Assembly: GCA_963383645.1 (NCBI GenBank) | Contig: OY726560.1 | Span: 65,230,323 to 65,294,322 of the forward strand | Length of the DNA: 64,000 nt | Direction: 5' to 3' | Source: Muscardinus avellanarius | Lineage: Eukaryota > Chordata > Mammalia > Rodentia > Gliridae | Part shown: positions 10,873 to 22,173 of the stretch, piece by piece | Layout of the letters: the number at the start of each line of letters is the position of its first letter | Position numbering within the stretch: position 1 is the stretch's first letter | The notes under the pieces: generated by a model | Databases searched by the model: none | What the model was told of the DNA's origin: nothing | What the model saw: only the letters and a program-made list of their open reading frames with translations | Translations under genes and position numbers: made by a program

Positions 10873-12049
10873 CAACTTGACTCATCACAAAAAATTAACT
10901 CTAGAAAAAATAGTTTAAAGATGGAGTTATACTACATATAATTTAGGGCACTCTTGTCAATGCCAAGTTTTGCATTGAGTCATAATTCATTTATCAAAGG
11001 TGAAAGTGTAAAAAAGGTTTTTGTGAAAACTAGTGTGCTATTTGTTTTAACTTGAGTAATGCTGTGTTAATATATACATTTGAATGAAAGTAACTAGCCA
11101 AGAGTCATAGGCTTGTATAGTCATAGTGGTAACTAGAGCTGTGCCATCCATAACATTGTCCTGTGGAAAACTTTGAACAATGTCACTCACCTGTCAGATA
11201 ACCTGTTGACAGACACAGGTGCTTTAACCATGTGTCATTTATAGAAAATTTGATAACACTTTGTATTCATAGGGTCACACAATTATAGAGGCTAAAACAT
11301 CCTCAAATTTACAGTCAGGAACCAGCAGACCCAGGAGTTAGTTTAGTTTCAGTCCAAGTCCTAAGACATGATATTTGGAGAGCTATGGGCTAATGCCAGT
11401 CTGAAGGGTGGCAGGCCTGAGATCCAGAAAGAGGTAGTGTTTCAATTTAAATTTGAAGACTGGAAAAAGCCAATATCCCAGCAAAAAGGCAGTGAGGAAT
11501 GAGGAATTCCCTCTAATTTGGGATCAGCCTTTCTTGTCCTATGAAGGCATTCAGCTAGTTGGATGAGGCCCACACACATTAATGAGTGAAATGTTCTTTA
11601 CTCAGTTTATTGATTTAAATTTAAGACTCTTTCAAAAATTCTTTTACAGAAACACCTAGAATGATGTTTAACCAAATGTCTGGGTATCTTATTGCCCTTC
11701 TTAAGTTGACACATAGAGTTAACCACTACACTCTGTATTGCTTAAGACATGTAGGGCTGAAAATATATATGGAAAATCATTAGCATGTGCCTATGAATCA
11801 GTATAGACCATTCCTCTGGCCATCTCTCTATGTAGGCACAGTGGACATTCAGATGGACAGATAAGTGTTCAAAACACACTAGAAGCAGTTTCAAAACTGT
11901 TAATCCAAATCACAGGGAAAACAAACCATGAGATTAATGTTTCTTTAGAAGATTTTGTCTTTAATCAAAGATATGTAGTAAAATACTATAATACTGTGTT
12001 TAAAATTGCTTGGCCTATTTCCCCTTCAATGTGGCTATGTTAGTCATCT
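10873..12049. other. Unassigned sequence
   Basis: About 1.2 kb without a recognised gene, RNA or repeat. Confidence 0.35.
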
Positions 12050-12064
12050 AAAATACAGTTGATT

Positions 12065-13135
12065 CAAACTAAAAAGTTTCTTCTCATCAAAGGAAACTAT
12101 CAATAACCTAAAGAGGAAGCCGACAGAATGGGAAAGGATCTTTACCAGCCACCATTCTGATAGGGGGCTAATATCTAGAATATACAAAGAGCTCAAAAAA
12201 CTCTACACTAGCAAAACAAACAACCCAATCAAGAAATGGGCAAATGAACTAAATAGACACTTCACAAAAGAAGAGATACAAAGGGCCAATAGATACATGA
12301 AAAGATGCTCTTCATCACTGGCCATCAGGGAGATGCAAATCAAAACTACACTGAGATTCCATCTAACCCCAGTCAGAGTGGCAAGCATAAAGAAATCAAA
12401 CAACAACAAATGCTGGCGAGGATGTGGGAAAAGAGGAACTCTTTTACACTGTTGGTGGGAATGCAAACTAGTTCAACCACTATGGAGATCTGTGTGGAGA
12501 TTCCTAAGAAAGGTGGGAATAGATCCACCATATGATCCAGCTATACCACTCCTGGGTATCCTTCCAAAGGGGTTGAATTCAGAGAAATACAGCAACATAT
12601 GCATACCTATGTTCATAGCAGCACAATTTGTAATAGCCAAAATATGGAACCAACCCAGACCACCATCAACAGATGAATGGATAGCAAAACTGTGGGAAAT
12701 ACACACAATGGAATTCTATTCAGCCATAAAGAAGAACAAAATTATATCATTTGCAAGAAGATGGAAAGCCCTGGAGAACATTATGTTAAGTGAGATCAGC
12801 CAAGCACAGAAGGAGAAGGTACATATGTTTCTTCTAATATGCCCAAACTAGGAAACACAAAGGATACCAGCGGGACTCCAGATAATGGAGGGGAAATACC
12901 AGCAAAGTTTGAATGGAAGGATAGAAGAGGAGGAAGGCTGATCTTGATTAATGAGGGTCTACATCTGAACATATGTAAAATTATGAATAATACATGGTTA
13001 ACCTAGACAACCATTGGTGGGAGGGGGGAAGGGAAAACGGGGGTGGGGGGGAGAGAGCACCAAATATAGTTTAAATGTATACTATTTATGTTCAATAAAA
13101 AAATTGTTAAAAAATAAACTACATCATCTTTGCAA
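12065..13135 (+). mobile_element. 5'-truncated young L1 (ORF2 3' end and 3' UTR)
   Basis: Nearly identical to the 3' kilobase of element C (from about 29833). It holds the last part of ORF2: a 184-codon open frame at 12297-12851 carries the C-terminal cysteine/histidine-rich region (CWRGCGKRG...CWWEC). The 3' UTR has the same G-rich tract and ttcaataaaaaaattg ending. The reading frame upstream of 12297 is closed by a substitution. It is a dead-on-arrival copy. Confidence 0.95.
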
Positions 13136-13237
13136 AAAATAAATAAATAAATAAAATAAAATGAAAGGCCTTAAAAATAGGGCTGGGTGTGTAGCTCAGA
13201 GGCTCGGAGGTACAATCCCCAGTACCACACAAAAAAA
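13136..13237 (+). mobile_element. ID-type SINE right arm after the L1 tail
   Basis: After an AAAT-rich stretch comes gggctgggtgtgtagctcag and ccccagtaccacac with an A tail, which is only the 3' part of a B1-dID SINE. It lies inside the duplication that flanks the L1, which suggests 3' transduction or a template switch during the same insertion. Confidence 0.75.
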
Positions 13238-13295
13238 AAAATACAATTGATTTATTTGCCCTGTGTATATTACATTCTAGTTTCCTCCTCCTCTC

Positions 13296-13311
13296 TTTTT
13301 CTGTCTCTCTG

Positions 13312-13376
<65 letters not shown>

Positions 13377-13466
13377 ATAATATATATATATTTTTTCTCA
13401 TATATACATGTATATATATGATATATATATATTTTCTCATATATACATGTATATATATGAGAGAGA
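13296..13466. repeat. (CT)n and (TA)n microsatellites
   Basis: (CT)n with interruptions at about 13300-13376 is followed by TA-rich sequence in which a unit of about 40 bp containing ttctcatatatacatgta occurs twice (near 13395 and 13433). Confidence 0.95.
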
Positions 13467-13480
13467 AATGGGGAAGGGCA

Positions 13481-13915
13481 AAGTAAATCTGTGTTGTTGA
13501 ATTACAATTGATGGTATCATTATAAATTTATAATGATAAATTTATAAATTTATGGTTATAGATATAAGCATATAACATATATATGTTTATGTGCATATAT
13601 CTATTTCTTAGATCTTTCAGATAAGGGTCTAGAAACAATGATACTCTAGTTGCAACAAACACACATACAGCCTAGATCTTGGTGTCTCAGAACTGTTCTT
13701 CACTAAAAAGAATCCTTACAAACTCAGTTGATTCCAGGGCTGGGGCAAGGGAGGAGTGAGATGAGCCTGGAATTTCTTATTAAAAAGAAGTTCTCCAAGA
13801 ATGACGAGGATGTGTTCAAAGGTCACAGGAGCCAGCTTGAAGGAGCTTTCCCTGAGCAAATTGGGGGAAAGTGAGTCTCAACATCAAATAAGGAATAAAA
13901 TTCTGCTTGTAGTTA
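13481..13915. other. Unassigned sequence
   Basis: No gene recognised. A short AT palindrome-like stretch (tataaatttataatgataaatttataaatttat) spans about 13522-13555. Confidence 0.35.
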
Positions 13916-14270
13916 GCCTCTCAGGTGGCCCACAGAGCTCTGCAGCTCCTGAGAGCGGTTCCTTCCCACCCTGAATCAGGGCCGTGTGACCAACAACAGG
14001 CGCAGCGGAGGTGGCAGCGTGTGACTGCCAAGCCAGGCACAAAGGCCTGATAGCTTCCATCTTCCTCTCTAGGATGGCTCCTGGAGACCCGGAGACTTGC
14101 TGTGAGGATGATCAGACAGCTCAGAAGAGCAGCACCAACTTGCCAGCTGCGTGAATGTCCATCTGAAAATGAACCAGAACCATATGATGCCAGACAGCAA
14201 CCTTGTCTGAGGCCATGGCCAGGATGGGCAAGAGGCAATAAATGGTTATTATTGTTTTAAAACGTTGTTT
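13916..14270 (+). mobile_element. Probable divergent MaLR LTR
   Basis: The 3' end, gaggcaataaatggttattattgtttt, matches the polyadenylation region typical of MLT1 LTRs, and the GC-richer body with ctcctggagacccggag fits. The 105-codon minus-strand frame lies inside it and shows no motif. Confidence 0.45.
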
Positions 14271-14443
14271 GAAATAATTGGCAATAAACTAGTGGATAAC
14301 AGAGCCACCACAGAATATAGTAGGAAGCTACAAGTTCCCTTCGTATGCCATAAATAAAAATATTTAAATAAGTGAGAAGAGATGTAGAGAGAATGATATT
14401 ACTTTATAATAGATTTCCATATAATAAATGTAGAAGGATTGCT

Positions 14444-14805
14444 ACTTGGATCTGGAATGTCCCCCAAAGACCCCACGGCCCATGTGTTAAAGGCTTGATC
14501 CCCAGCATGGAGCTCCTGGAAGGTGGTGGAGCTTTTCAGAGGAGAGACCTAGTGGGAGGTCTTCAGGTCATTGGGGGTGTGCTGGAAAGGGGTTGTGGGA
14601 CTACAGCCCCCTTGTCTTTTCCACTTCTGAGCTCCATCACACACTCCTCATGTTGTTTCACCTAAACACATATCCAAAAGCAATGGAGCCAAGTGATCGT
14701 GGACTGAAGGATTGAAACCTTCAAAACTGAGCCAAAGTAAACCTTTCCCTTTTTTTAGGTTGATTATCCCAGGTATTTGTTATAATAATAGAAATTTCTA
14801 ACATA
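14444..14805 (+). mobile_element. MaLR-type LTR (MST-like)
   Basis: It begins ggatctggaatgtcccccaaagaccc and continues catgtgttaaaggcttgat and agtgggaggtcttcaggtca, then ends near gccaaagtaaacctttccc and ttataataatagaaatttctaac. It is related to the LTR at 3216-3600. Confidence 0.7.
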
Positions 14806-15295
14806 GGATGATAGAGCTAGACAATCACGATTCTGCAGCCATAATTAGTACTGGCATTGTCAATGGCTGCTAAAAGTAGTGGGTGAAAGGTCAATGAGAA
14901 ACAGAATATCAGGGAGTAGTTTCAAAGTAATTACGTACCTACTTTTAATATAATTTTACAGTGGAAAAACATGGCAGACACCACCTGCAGCTCTTAGAGC
15001 GAACCTCACCTGCAATGAGACAGTCGCTCACTGTGATGCTCCTGCTGGAGGGCACTTCTTGAATCAGACAAATACCAAATTGAGGGGTATCTACAAAACT
15101 ATTGAGTCATAGAAAAACTGAGCCTATCCCAGATTAAAGTAGATGAAAGTGTCCTGGCAACTGTATAATACATGAACTTCAGTGCACCTGTGTAGTTTTG
15201 TTTGTAGGTATGATGAACCCAAAGAATTTAGCAAGTTCTCTAGATGCTCTTGTATTGGATTAGGATCAAGAACTCAAGATGTTCTTGTATTGAAT
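14806..15295. other. Unassigned sequence
   Basis: No gene or repeat recognised. Confidence 0.35.
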
Positions 15296-15497
15296 TATTA
15301 TTATTTTTTTTTGGTGGTACTGGGGTTCCTGGAAACCCTTCTACCTCCAGGCTACACTCTCAAGACCTATTTTTTATACTTTTATTTGGAAACAGGATCT
15401 CTTAAGCCAGCGAGGCTGATTTCCAACCTGCCTGCGTGACCCTCCTGTCTCTGCCTCCCAAGCACAGGATTACAAACCTGTGCCACCACGCCCGGCT
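15296..15497 (-). mobile_element. Antisense B1-dID SINE, ggttcc subtype
   Basis: The right arm reads (antisense) ggtggtactggggttcctgg, the subtype with an extra ttcctggaaaccc block. The flanks ttgtattgaattat and ttgtattggattat form a near-perfect duplication. Confidence 0.92.
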
Positions 15498-15560
15498 TTG
15501 TATTGGATTATAATATATAGTATTAAAAACACCTGTATCTCTTATTTATTGTAATTTTAT

Positions 15561-15764
15561 TTTATTTTATTTTTTGGTGGTACTGGGGTTCCTGGAAGCC
15601 CTTCTACCTCCGGGCTACACTCCCAGACCTATTTTTACATTTTTTAAAATTTGGAAACAGGGTCTCCTAAGCCAGCGCGTGTGGCTGGCTTCGAACCTGC
15701 ACGATCCTCCTGTCTCTGCCTCCCAAGTGCGGGGATTACAAGCGTGCGCCACCACGCCCGGCTA
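15561..15764 (-). mobile_element. Antisense B1-dID SINE, ggttcc subtype
   Basis: Same subtype as the preceding copy, about 60 bp away. The duplication tatttattgtaatttt flanks it on both sides. Confidence 0.93.
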
Positions 15765-16912
15765 TTTATTGTAATTTTTAAATGTATAAATTGTCTTATA
15801 TTTCTTAAGCTCTTTTATAAAAATTTTCCTAGAAGATTCATACTGCCATCTTGCTTTAAAGCAAAAAAAAAAATTACATTAGTATACTTTAAGTGAAACA
15901 AAGTTTTATTTGAAGTGCATGAACCTTTAAAAAAATGGGTGGATATTCTACCTCGATATCTCTATGGGTGACAGCACATGGGTTTAAAGTGACTTGAGAC
16001 TAATAAATTACTCTGCATTATAACTGCCTGAGCATTGTGAGGAGGAAAACAAGAGCACAGAAAAGCTGAACACAGAATGCTGGCTCAGCTGAGCTATAGA
16101 ATGTAGAAATTAGAGTAAGAAGGGGGCTTAGGAAAGGAAGTCACCAAAGAGGAGTTTTAGGGCAACATGATCTGCAAAGAGACCCTGTATATTTCATGAA
16201 GTGGTTGGTGTGCTTGGTATTGGCTAGACACTATAGAGGCGAAGTCTCATGTGCTGATTGACACGAGACTAACCTCTTCCACCCCTGGGGCTGAGGATGA
16301 GGTGGACGACTGAGTTCTGTAAGTGGACGGTCACCTTTGGGCACGGAAAGTGACTTCTTGAGAAAGTGTTTTTTCATGGACTCTTGTTTGGCGGGTGTAC
16401 ATTTCTCAATAATACAAAGATGGGTCAGTAGTGATTTCTGGCTCTTTTTCTGTGATCAGCCATTTTATGAAAGGCCAATTTAGTAAATGTGATGGATTTC
16501 TTAGACGTGTACACAGGAAAATAAACTCCCAAGGGGCTGGGTAACAGTCTGTTCACTGCTTTCTCTAAATAGATGTGGTGAGTCATCTTTTCTCCATAGT
16601 TTACCATCTGCTATGATTTAGAAATCAGTCCCAATTTAAAGACTTCACTTTCTTCTTCCTTTTCTCTCTTCTTTCAATATTTTTGCCCAGGAAAAAGTCT
16701 GAGCTGAAGACTCCTGCATTCATTTCTTTTTGTATGTGATAAATCATGTGTCCTGGAAGCCACCATTTTTATTTTTGCAAACTAGGAAACCTAGTAAGAT
16801 GTATTACTTCTTTCAGGTTGAAAGGGTGTTGGTTGGAAGACTAAATTTTCTCTAAGACTGAGAGTTTGTGTCAAAGAAAATGGGTCAGAGCTTTAGGTGA
16901 ATAATTATTTTA
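15765..16912. other. Unassigned sequence
   Basis: About 1.15 kb without a recognised gene or repeat. Confidence 0.35.
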
Positions 16913-17113
16913 TTTTATTTTTTTGGTGGTACTGGGGATGGAACCTAGGGGCCTTCTACCTCTGGGCTATACTCCCAGACCTATTTTATATATTTTTAAA
17001 ATTTGGAAACAGGGTCTCTTAAGCCAGCAGAGGCTGGCTTAGAACCTGCATGATCCTCCTGTCTCATCCTCCCAAGCGCGGGAATTACAAGCGTGTGCCA
17101 ACACACCTGGCTG
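16913..17113 (-). mobile_element. Antisense B1-dID SINE
   Basis: Antisense right arm ttggtggtactggggatgg, and the left arm ends ccaacacacctggct. The duplication gaataattatttt occurs at about 16900 and 17114. Confidence 0.92.
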
Positions 17114-17370
17114 AATAATTATTTTTAACTATATTTTTGTAGAGGTTGTCATAACAAAGTTAGCATCTATCTCACTCAGGCCTAGAAACCCAGAGGTACT
17201 TCACATACAATGAACCACCAGATTCATAGCTAAGTTTATGGACAACACTAAACATCAGAATCATCTCCATACAATTTAATTCCATTAACTATGTAGCAGA
17301 TAATTTAACATTTTTTCACAAATAATTATAGTCATAGTGAGAAGACAGACTTGTTGATTACCAAGTCAAG

Positions 17371-17490
17371 GTCTCTTTTCTTTTCTTCCTTCTTCCCTTC
17401 CTTTCTTCTGACCTCCCTCCCTTTCTTTTTCCTTCCTTACCTCCTTACTTCCTTTCTTCTATCTCTCTTTCCTCCTTTATTCTTTCCATT
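17371..17490. repeat. Pyrimidine-rich (TTCC)n tract
   Basis: About 120 bp of almost pure C and T, the degraded expanded tail of the adjoining antisense SINE. Confidence 0.85.
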
Positions 17491-17692
17491 ATTTTTATTG
17501 TTCTTAGGATTCAACCCAGGGGCATTTTACTTCTGGGCTACACCCACAAGATTTATATTTATTTCTTACTTGGAAACAAGGTCTTGTTAAGTTGCTGAGA
17601 GTCCTGTTAGGTTGCTGAGGCTGGCTTTGTACCTGTGATGCTCCTGTCTCAGCCTCTAGAGTACTGGAATTACATGTATGCACCTGGTTCAG
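17491..17692 (-). mobile_element. Antisense B1-dID SINE
   Basis: Antisense right arm ttaggattcaacccagggg, and left arm ctggaattacatgtatgcacc. Confidence 0.85.
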
Positions 17693-18085
17693 TATATCTT
17701 CTGATAAGAAGTGATCCTGGTCTGTTTGTGTCAAAAATTTTGCTGTTGGTGACTGAAAAAATTGTTTGCATTCTGTATATGTATTCTCTGTGCTTATATT
17801 TCTTCTAAAGGTTGACATCTTTATGTCATTAAGACTATTTTAAATCTTTGAGAAAAGTCTAATAATAGTAATACAATGCTTAATGGTTCAAAGAGTTTCT
17901 ACTGATCTTCTGGGCCTTAATGAGTTGTCCTGTTGTCATACCAGAAGAGAACTTTAGAGACAAAAGCAAAACAAAACAGAAAGCCCACATATTTATCCAA
18001 ACAAGTACTTACTCTGGACTCAAAGAGAACTGGAGAGTCACACATCCTCATTCTTCTGTTCATTAGTTTGGAAAAGTAGATAACC
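17693..18085. other. Unassigned sequence
   Basis: No gene or repeat recognised. Confidence 0.35.
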
Positions 18086-18455
18086 CAGTGCTATAGTCTG
18101 AATATTTGTGCTTTCCCCAAGTTCATATGTTAAAAGCTAATTCCAAGTGTGATGACATCGGAAGGTAGCAGCTTTGGGGGGTGATTAGGTCAAAGTGGCT
18201 CTGTTCTCGTGAATGGGATTAGTGCCCTGAAAAGAGAGACTTCAGAGAGCTGGCTGGCCCCTTCCACCATGTGAGGACACAGCAAGAATGTGCCATTTAT
18301 GAACCAAAGAGGCAGTCTTTACTAGACACCAAATTAGCCAGCACATTGATCTTGGACTTCCTAGCCTCTAGAACTGAGCAATAAAATTCCACTGCTTATA
18401 ATCCAGCTAGTTTGTGGTGTTTTTGTTACAGCAGCCCATATAGACTGAAACAGAC
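18086..18455 (+). mobile_element. MLT1-type MaLR LTR
   Basis: It follows the MLT1 consensus from end to end: ctatagtctgaatatttgtg, ggggtgattaggtca, gaatgggattagtgccct, ccatgtgaggacacagcaag, tcttggacttcctagcctc and an ending at acagcagcccatatagactgaaaca. Confidence 0.88.
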
Positions 18456-18654
18456 TAAAATACTCAGTAATACTAAACATGCATATCTATAGCAGGGAAT
18501 CATAATGATGAAGATTAGGGTCTGAAGGGATGTGGTCTCTCAAGAACATATCCACCACCTTTATTTGGAGCTCTGGCTCTCTTCTGCACCAAGTCTGGAT
18601 CTCTAGATGTTTCAAGCATAGGGATTGCATAGAGCACTCACAGCAGAGACAAAA

Positions 18655-18760
18655 TAAAAGTGCTTGGCTTCCTGAACATCAGTTTCCTCACTTATGGAAT
18701 GCAGATGAAGTGATTGTCATGACAGTCCCATGAAGTGGGTGTTGTCAGCTTTATCTGTAG
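18655..18760 (-). mobile_element. MIR fragment, antisense
   Basis: cttcctgaacatcagtttcctcacttatggaatgcagatga is the antisense of the conserved MIR core and 3' region. Confidence 0.55.
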
Positions 18761-19683
18761 TGAGACTTTAAACATGGAAACAAGTGGCTACAGATCTCAG
18801 GATCTTCACTTCTGAGCTTCCTGCTGAGAGGAGTAAAGGCAAGGAAGTCCTCAGGAGGCCCTACTGGCTGTTACCAGCACAGTTCCCAGCTCCTGGGGGC
18901 CCCTGAGTGCCTGATATAGAGACTGCCCAGCTAGCCTTTGCTGCTTCTCCCTTCTCTCTAATCCATCGGACACACTGGCGACTGACTATTTTTTTTTAAA
19001 ACATTACTTTTATCATAGTATTCCCCTGATAAAACTGACAGGAGGGCACAACACTCAAAACCATGGAAAGCAGAGTAGATTAAATAAGCAGTGGGTTATT
19101 TATATGATGAATTATTAACCAAAAGAAAATGACTGGACTGCAGGTACATGCTGTATATGAATTAAGATTATAAATAACATTGAGCAAAAGAAATAAAGAT
19201 GAAACACTTTGAAAGTATAAAATGCTTTCTAAAAATTTTAAATCAGGAAAAATAAAGTAGCATTTCTTGGAAACAAAAACTTGGAGGTCATGTGTATAGG
19301 AGAACATGTAAATTGTTAATGTAAAGAGAGGCTAGCAGTGACAGGAGGGTGGAGGAGGAGGGTGTGAGCTAGAGCTATGGGGGCTGTTTCTTGAGCTGGT
19401 GGTGCTTACTCAGAAGCTGGCTTTAGAGCCCCGCATTGATTTAGAGTGATTGCTATCAGTAACAGTTCTCTCTCTCTGTGTCCCCGTTTGAGTGACTAGA
19501 TGACTACATTATATGGTGATGCTGATGAAAATATACATATAAATCTTAGACACTTTTCTTGGCACCTATTTCATATTAAAATTTTTTTAAAGAAGAAGTT
19601 CTAAGAGGGGTATGTGAATTATCTCATAGCACAAAGCTACATTTGAAACACTGATGATTGGTAAGATACACTGAACTAGTAAT
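18761..19683. other. Unassigned sequence
   Basis: No gene or confident repeat recognised. Confidence 0.35.
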
Positions 19684-20085
19684 ATTGAGCATTTACTCTA
19701 TGTAAATGGCCCAGTCTAGGCACTTTATTAATGTTAAATTGTTTGACTTTCCACCAGGTGTGGTGGTGCACGCTTATAATCCCAGCATTTGAGAGGCTGA
19801 AAGAGGAAGATCGCGGTTCTCGGACAGCCTCAGCTACTTAGTAAGGCCCTCCGCAACTTAGTGAGACCCTGTTTCAAAATAAAAAGAATAAAAAATAGTG
19901 CAGGAGGTGTATCTTGGAAGTCAAATGTCCCTGAGCTCCATCTTCAGATCCGAAAAAAAAAAAAATTTTACTTTCCTAACCATTCTATGTTATAAGTATT
20001 ATTTTTTCCCATAATTTTAATGACAAAGGTAAAGCACATCAAGTAACTTGCTTAAGGTCATACAGCTAGTGAGATTCCAGGATTC
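19684..20085 (+). mobile_element. MIR split by a SINE
   Basis: The 5' part (tgagcatttactctatgtaaatggcc) lies at 19684-19750. The 3' part (aagtaacttgcttaaggtcatacagctagtgag) lies at 19966-20085. Together they make a nearly complete ancient MIR, with a younger SINE inserted between. Confidence 0.8.
19752..19966 (+). mobile_element. B1-dID SINE inside the MIR
   Basis: Left arm accaggtgtggtggtgcacgc, right arm gtgcaggaggtgtatcttgg, A tail. Flanked by tgactttcc and tactttcc. Confidence 0.9.
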
Positions 20086-20194
20086 CAGTCTAGGAGACTG
20101 ACTTAGCAACCATCAAACAACCTTGACATCTAGCTGTCCTTGGTGCAGAATGAATACCATTTACTTTCTGATATTCTCTGTACAAGGCTGGTTT

Positions 20195-20615
20195 ACTCAG
20201 CTTTTTTATTCCAATGACCAAAATCCCTAAAGAGAACAATGTAGAGGAGAAAGGGTTTATTTGGCTCATAGCTTCAGAGCTGCACCCCATGGCTGATTGA
20301 CTCCAACACAGAGACATCTTGGGTGAATGTGTGACAGAAGAAAGCTGTCCAGGGCAGCCAGAAACAGAGTGAACAGAGGAAAAGACCAGGGACAAATATG
20401 TACCCAAGGCCACACCCTCTGAGACAACTCCTCCAGCCACACCCTGCTAGCTGATAGTTACCACCCAGTAAATCCATCTCAAGTATTAATCAACCAATGG
20501 GTTTACCCACTAATCAGATTAGAGATTGCATTCAATTTTTCACCTCCGAACATCTTTGCGCTGCCATGTCAGGGGACACTCACTCCATAGCTAAACCCTA
20601 ACAAGCACACTGGTT
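20195..20615. mobile_element. Probable hAT-type DNA transposon (URR1-like)
   Basis: The sequence tccaatgaccaaaatcc...gagaaagggtttatttggctcatag resembles a dispersed rodent repeat of about 400 bp. The ends ggtttactcagc and tagctaaaccctaac are imperfect inverted repeats, as in hAT elements. A related copy lies at 57100-57725. The family name comes from memory and is tentative. Confidence 0.5.
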
Positions 20616-21246
20616 CTTAGAGGCAGATTTCTCCCACTTGGCATTAGTAAGTATGGGACTGTAGCAACTGTCTCACCACTCAGCAAAGCATAGGTCACCA
20701 CTGAAAGGATTTGGAAAATCCTTTTCTGCAGGACACTGTCTGTGATTCAGTGGTTAGCCCTCCAAATCTCATCTCCACTCTACTCTTTCCTGATTTATCA
20801 CTTCCCCGGAAGCATAAACCCTCTGACTACCTAATTCCTCACGTTAAATTTCCACCTGGCTAGTTTCTCGAGAGGAAGGAATTGGCGACCGTGGAACGCA
20901 GCATATCTCGGTAGCTGAAACAAGAAAAAAGTTCAACTACTGAGAAGGCAGCGCCTAGATGAGCAAAATAAATACAGCTCAAGATCCATAACAGAAACAG
21001 AAACCACGGTGGAAGGAATCCAAAGACTCTGAACTGCGGGATCCACTACAAAAAGCTCGAGCGCACGTTACTGACCTGCTGAGGACAGGCCACCGGAGCC
21101 GTCAGGGCTGTGGGCTGCAGGCCTAAACCGCGAACTTTAGTACAGCACTCTCAAGAAATCCAGATAAATAATCCAAGCGCTTGAAAGCGACCAGACCTCC
21201 AACATCTTAAGTGGTAAGCAGCGCCTGAGCCAAAATCCCATGTGCT

Positions 21247-22173
21247 GGAGGACTTCCGGGAAGATGGCGATGGAGAAAAGCGGGACTTACGAGCCCCGCT
21301 AACAACCAAGCTCAATTACCACAAAATCAGCACCTTTCATAGCCAGAAAACACCATCAGCAGAGAAACAAAAAATGTATATACAAGAGACAGAGAAAAAG
21401 AGGGCTGGAAAAACAAGACACCAGAAAGAAACCAGACTGCAGTGCTGCGGCTGGAGCCATGGCACAGAGCGGCAGGCACCATCTTCTTTTGCAGCACCAG
21501 GCTCCTGAGAGGAGGGGAACTCAGAACGAAGCTCAGAGCCACAGAGGAGATACGCCGGCCTCATGGCCGAGGACGCAGCAGCAGTGCCTTACTGCCGGCG
21601 GCAGCAGTTAGTTCACCGGATGGCACCAGACCAACGCACTCAACAGCCCACCAGGCTCCAGAGAGGAGCGGCGTACAGTGAGCCCAGGTGAGCCGCTGCG
21701 GATCAGCTGGGCAGGATTCAGCAGATTTTTTGGTGCAGGAAGCGTCTAAAGCTCCCAGGGGCTGGGCTCAGCACACCCTGCAGGGACTCAGAGTGGAGCT
21801 CAAAACAAGAAAGAAATACACCAGCCTCATGGCCGAGGGTGTGGCAGCGGTGCCATATTGCCACCGGCGGCAGCAGCAGCAAATTCACTGAGTCCACTAC
21901 AGCTCCATCAGCACACTCAACAACAGTGAGTCAAATTGCGGCCCCTAGAGAAGAAATCCCAGTACTGTACTCCCAGGGACTTGACCCAGTGGGGGAGTGG
22001 CGGTGGCAGAGATATCACACCATAGGAGAACACCCAACCTGGCACCCCCCATGGTATAAAGCAGCCTCGATTGACTCCCTGGGTCTGAGACTCTGCAATA
22101 CAACCCAGTACAGGAGTAGTGGGGTCTGAGATACCACAGACTCAAGATCCAGAGCACTTTAAGTGAAGTCGTA
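21247..22173 (+). promoter_or_regulatory. 5' UTR of element B with tandem 265-bp units
   Basis: An ETS-like acttccgg and a YY1-like aagatggcg lie 5-23 bp into the element. YY1 sites at this place set L1 transcription starts in other mammals. Two units with a period of about 265 bp follow: gcctcatggccgagg at 21558 and 21823, each with cggcggcagcag nearby. They resemble the promoter monomers of mouse L1. Confidence 0.6.

Larger units (their letters stand above)
12050..13252. repeat. TSD pair around L1 plus SINE arm
   Basis: aaaatacagttgatt at 12050-12064 and aaaatacaattgatt at 13238-13252 agree at 14 of 15 positions. They flank both the truncated L1 and the SINE right arm after it, so the two probably arrived as one insertion. 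Confidence 0.65.

Noticed and set aside
13170..13237. tRNA gene suggested by the ID-like arm
   Set aside because: The sequence is the SINE right arm; it does not fold as a full tRNA cloverleaf by eye and lies in a repeat.
13187..13486. 99-codon frame with long serine/leucine runs
   Set aside because: It is the translation of a SINE arm and (CT)n/(TA)n microsatellites.
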